From NCBI RefSeq assembly GCF_036244895.1, contig NZ_BQKE01000001.1:3162001-3226000 (forward strand): DNA of 64,000 nt. The letters run 5' to 3'. The position numbers were made by a program, and so were the translations under genes. Below the pieces are notes generated by a model. It was not told the origin of the DNA. It made no database searches and was given only the letters and a program-made list of their open reading frames with translations. This document shows, in pieces, positions 62,798 through 64,000 of this stretch (position 1 is the stretch's first letter; each line of letters begins with the position of its first letter). Source of the DNA: Persicobacter diffluens (GTDB lineage: Bacteria; Bacteroidota; Bacteroidia; Cytophagales; Cyclobacteriaceae).

Positions 62798-62861
62798 TAT
62801 CTTAAGACTTTAAGATTCTCTATTTCACTATACGAAGAACGTCAAATTATTCCTGAAAACC

Positions 62862-63431
62862 ATGTCGAGTCACCATATCATTCTGGACAATCAAGAACCC
62901 GCCCTTTTAGTGCTGGACTTCCATGCATGTTCTTCCGAGCAATTAGGACAAATACTGGAATGGTCGCCCACCGTCATTATTCCGGAGCATTTATTTCCAG
63001 AAGCTCAAATGAAGGGGATAAAAATTGATATTTTGTTAGGTAAAGAACATCAGGAAGAATCGACCATGCAAATGGAATTTTGGGCTTTGGAAAAGGAAAA
63101 GCCGTTATTAGACACACTTCTCCCAAAACTCATCGAAAAGGCCTATAATGGACTCTGGATTGTCGGGGCCTTTCAATATTGCACGTTTTTTGATACAATA
63201 ATTAAACAATCCTTCCAAATTTACCGGGTTTCAGATGGATTTGTGTGGAAATTGAGCCAGGGAAAGGTTAAAAAATGGTTCAATGCCGGACAGGAAATCA
63301 AAAGTCCTCAGGCGACAATATATTTTGAAAATGAGATCCCCCCTATTGCTACCACCCATTTCACGCTCCCAAAGGCCGGAGTGCTAGTCCTTGATTCGGA
63401 GCAACCCTTTTGGTGGGCAGAAAAATTATAA
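62862..63431 (+). CDS. Conserved-looking hypothetical protein
   Basis: 189 residues, soluble, no signal peptide. It starts MSSHHIILDNQEPALLVLDF and the pattern of short hydrophobic strands and amphipathic helices suggests an alpha/beta core (about 1-115), followed by a beta-rich end with WKLSQGKVKKWFNAGQEI and a final GVLVLDSEQPFWWAEKL. The bipartite form is vaguely like thiamine pyrophosphokinase, but the catalytic motifs are not seen and I do not assign it. It is monocistronic, convergent with yraN. Confidence 0.55.
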   Translation: MSSHHIILDNQEPALLVLDFHACSSEQLGQILEWSPTVIIPEHLFPEAQMKGIKIDILLGKEHQEESTMQMEFWALEKEKPLLDTLLPKLIEKAYNGLWIVGAFQYCTFFDTIIKQSFQIYRVSDGFVWKLSQGKVKKWFNAGQEIKSPQATIYFENEIPPIATTHFTLPKAGVLVLDSEQPFWWAEKL

Positions 63432-63499
63432 TCATTCAGCAGGATCTTAAAAAACACTCTACTCCGGGCAATAAACCAATATTGACACATAAATTAAGG

Positions 63500-63865
63500 C
63501 TAAAGGAAAAAATCTTTAAAAACCCTGATTTCTTGCCTGGGGTAGAAAAGCACCGCAACGACATCAAAACGAATGGGACCTTTCCAGCGCTTCACCTGTA
63601 AATAATGCGCTGCTACCGCCTGTATTTGCCGGAACTGCTTTCTCCCCAAAGCCTGTTCCGGATAACCATAGGCGGCATTATAGCGGGTTTTCACTTCCAC
63701 AAAAACCATAAAAGTGCCATCCTGACAGATTAAATCGACTTCTCCTCTTCTGTAACGAAAATTGGCATCCAGAATCTTATAGCCCAGTTTTTGCAGATGC
63801 TCTTTGGCTATGGCTTCGCCCAATTGACCAAATTGTTTATTTTTGCTATTGAAATTTGTTGCCAT
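63500..63865 (-). CDS. UPF0102 (YraN) family protein
   Basis: 121 residues from the ATG at 63865; an upstream in-frame TTG lies within a -7 box. A nuclease-like fold of the Holliday-junction-resolvase type: GQLGEAIAKEHLQKLGYKIL, RRGEVDLICQDG and VFVEVKTRYNAAYG contain the Glu/Asp/ExK residues of that fold. Activity is unproven in the family. TAGGTTTG (63879-63872) ends 7 nt before the ATG, so the mRNA may be leaderless. Confidence 0.9.
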   Translation of the reverse strand: MATNFNSKNKQFGQLGEAIAKEHLQKLGYKILDANFRYRRGEVDLICQDGTFMVFVEVKTRYNAAYGYPEQALGRKQFRQIQAVAAHYLQVKRWKGPIRFDVVAVLFYPRQEIRVFKDFFL

Positions 63866-63871
63866 GCGCTT

Positions 63872-63879
63872 CAAACCTA
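63872..63879 (-). promoter_or_regulatory. -7 box of yraN
   Basis: TAGGTTTG, exact TAnnTTTG, with TTC instead of TTG at the -33 position, 18 nt upstream. Confidence 0.5.
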
Positions 63880-63889
63880 AAATGATACC

Positions 63890-64000
63890 ATGAACCCGAA
63901 TATTAATAAAGAAGTAGAATTCCGCCAGCTTGGTTTGGTGGACTATCAGGAGGCCTGGGATTATCAGGAAAGAATCTTCAAAGAAATTGTCGATTTAAAG
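63890..64000 (+). CDS. lipB: Octanoyltransferase LipB, N-terminal part (runs off the window)
   Basis: The first 37 codons are present. After MNPNINKEVEFRQLG comes LVDYQEAWDYQERIF, the opening block of LipB, which moves octanoyl groups from ACP to lipoyl domains. The catalytic Lys and Cys lie beyond the window. A TATTTTTG box is at 63838-63845 but lacks a TTG at proper spacing. The gene is divergent from yraN. Confidence 0.85.
   Translation, partial: MNPNINKEVEFRQLGLVDYQEAWDYQERIFKEIVDLK

Overview
The window is a chromosomal core segment of a member of the phylum Bacteroidota. Several independent signs agree. The promoters follow the Bacteroidota form (TTTG or TTG, then 18-21 nt, then TAnnTTTG). 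secD and secF are fused in one reading frame. A DUF3467 gene follows rpoC, L17 and S3 carry lineage-type C-terminal extensions, and there are DUF4286 and OmpA-like barrel genes. Order and genus cannot be fixed from the sequence alone.

Layout. 1-1450: the 5' end of guaB, a hotdog thioesterase and four tandem tRNA-Ser(UGA) genes. 1.6-13.3 kb: mixed housekeeping genes (HPt-like protein, PhoH-like ATPase, SecDF, a KtrA-type K+ regulator coupled to two uridine-kinase-like paralogues, RdgB, Ppx/GppA, an Ldh2-type dehydrogenase, a beta-barrel protein and a DivIC/FtsB-like protein). 13.3-15.7 kb: carA-eno. 15.9-30.1 kb: one long leftward ribosomal cluster from rplC to rplQ, with secY, map, infA and rpoA inside it. 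30.4-33.8 kb: rpsL-rpsG-fusA-rpsJ. 34.0-45.8 kb: tRNA-Trp-secE-nusG-rplK-rplA-rplJ-rplL-rpoB-rpoC, then a DUF3467 gene. 45.9-47.1 kb: tuf. 47.3-64 kb: M1 aminopeptidase, pyrH-frr, lpdA, fabG, a VWA membrane protein, clpC, wbqC-yciO, mltG, an FKBP, DUF4286, an unknown gene, yraN and the start of lipB.

Most of the centre makes ribosomes, RNA polymerase, translation factors and the Sec translocon. The transcription units are well delimited: I can place about a dozen promoters and about sixteen hairpin terminators. The str and S10 parts are separated by a terminator and a new promoter. A further promoter lies inside the spc part, directly before rpsH.

I found no defence system, prophage, CRISPR array, insertion sequence or new multi-gene system. 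The window is conserved core genome. The observations worth following are regulatory and small: a tuf terminator whose stem is built into the promoter of the tRNA-Trp operon, two stacked hairpins between rplL and rpoB, an internal rpsH promoter with a hairpin at its start, likely leaderless genes, covarying tRNA-Ser copies, twin kinases lacking the usual nucleoside-binding His, and a two-copy intergenic repeat in opposite orientations.
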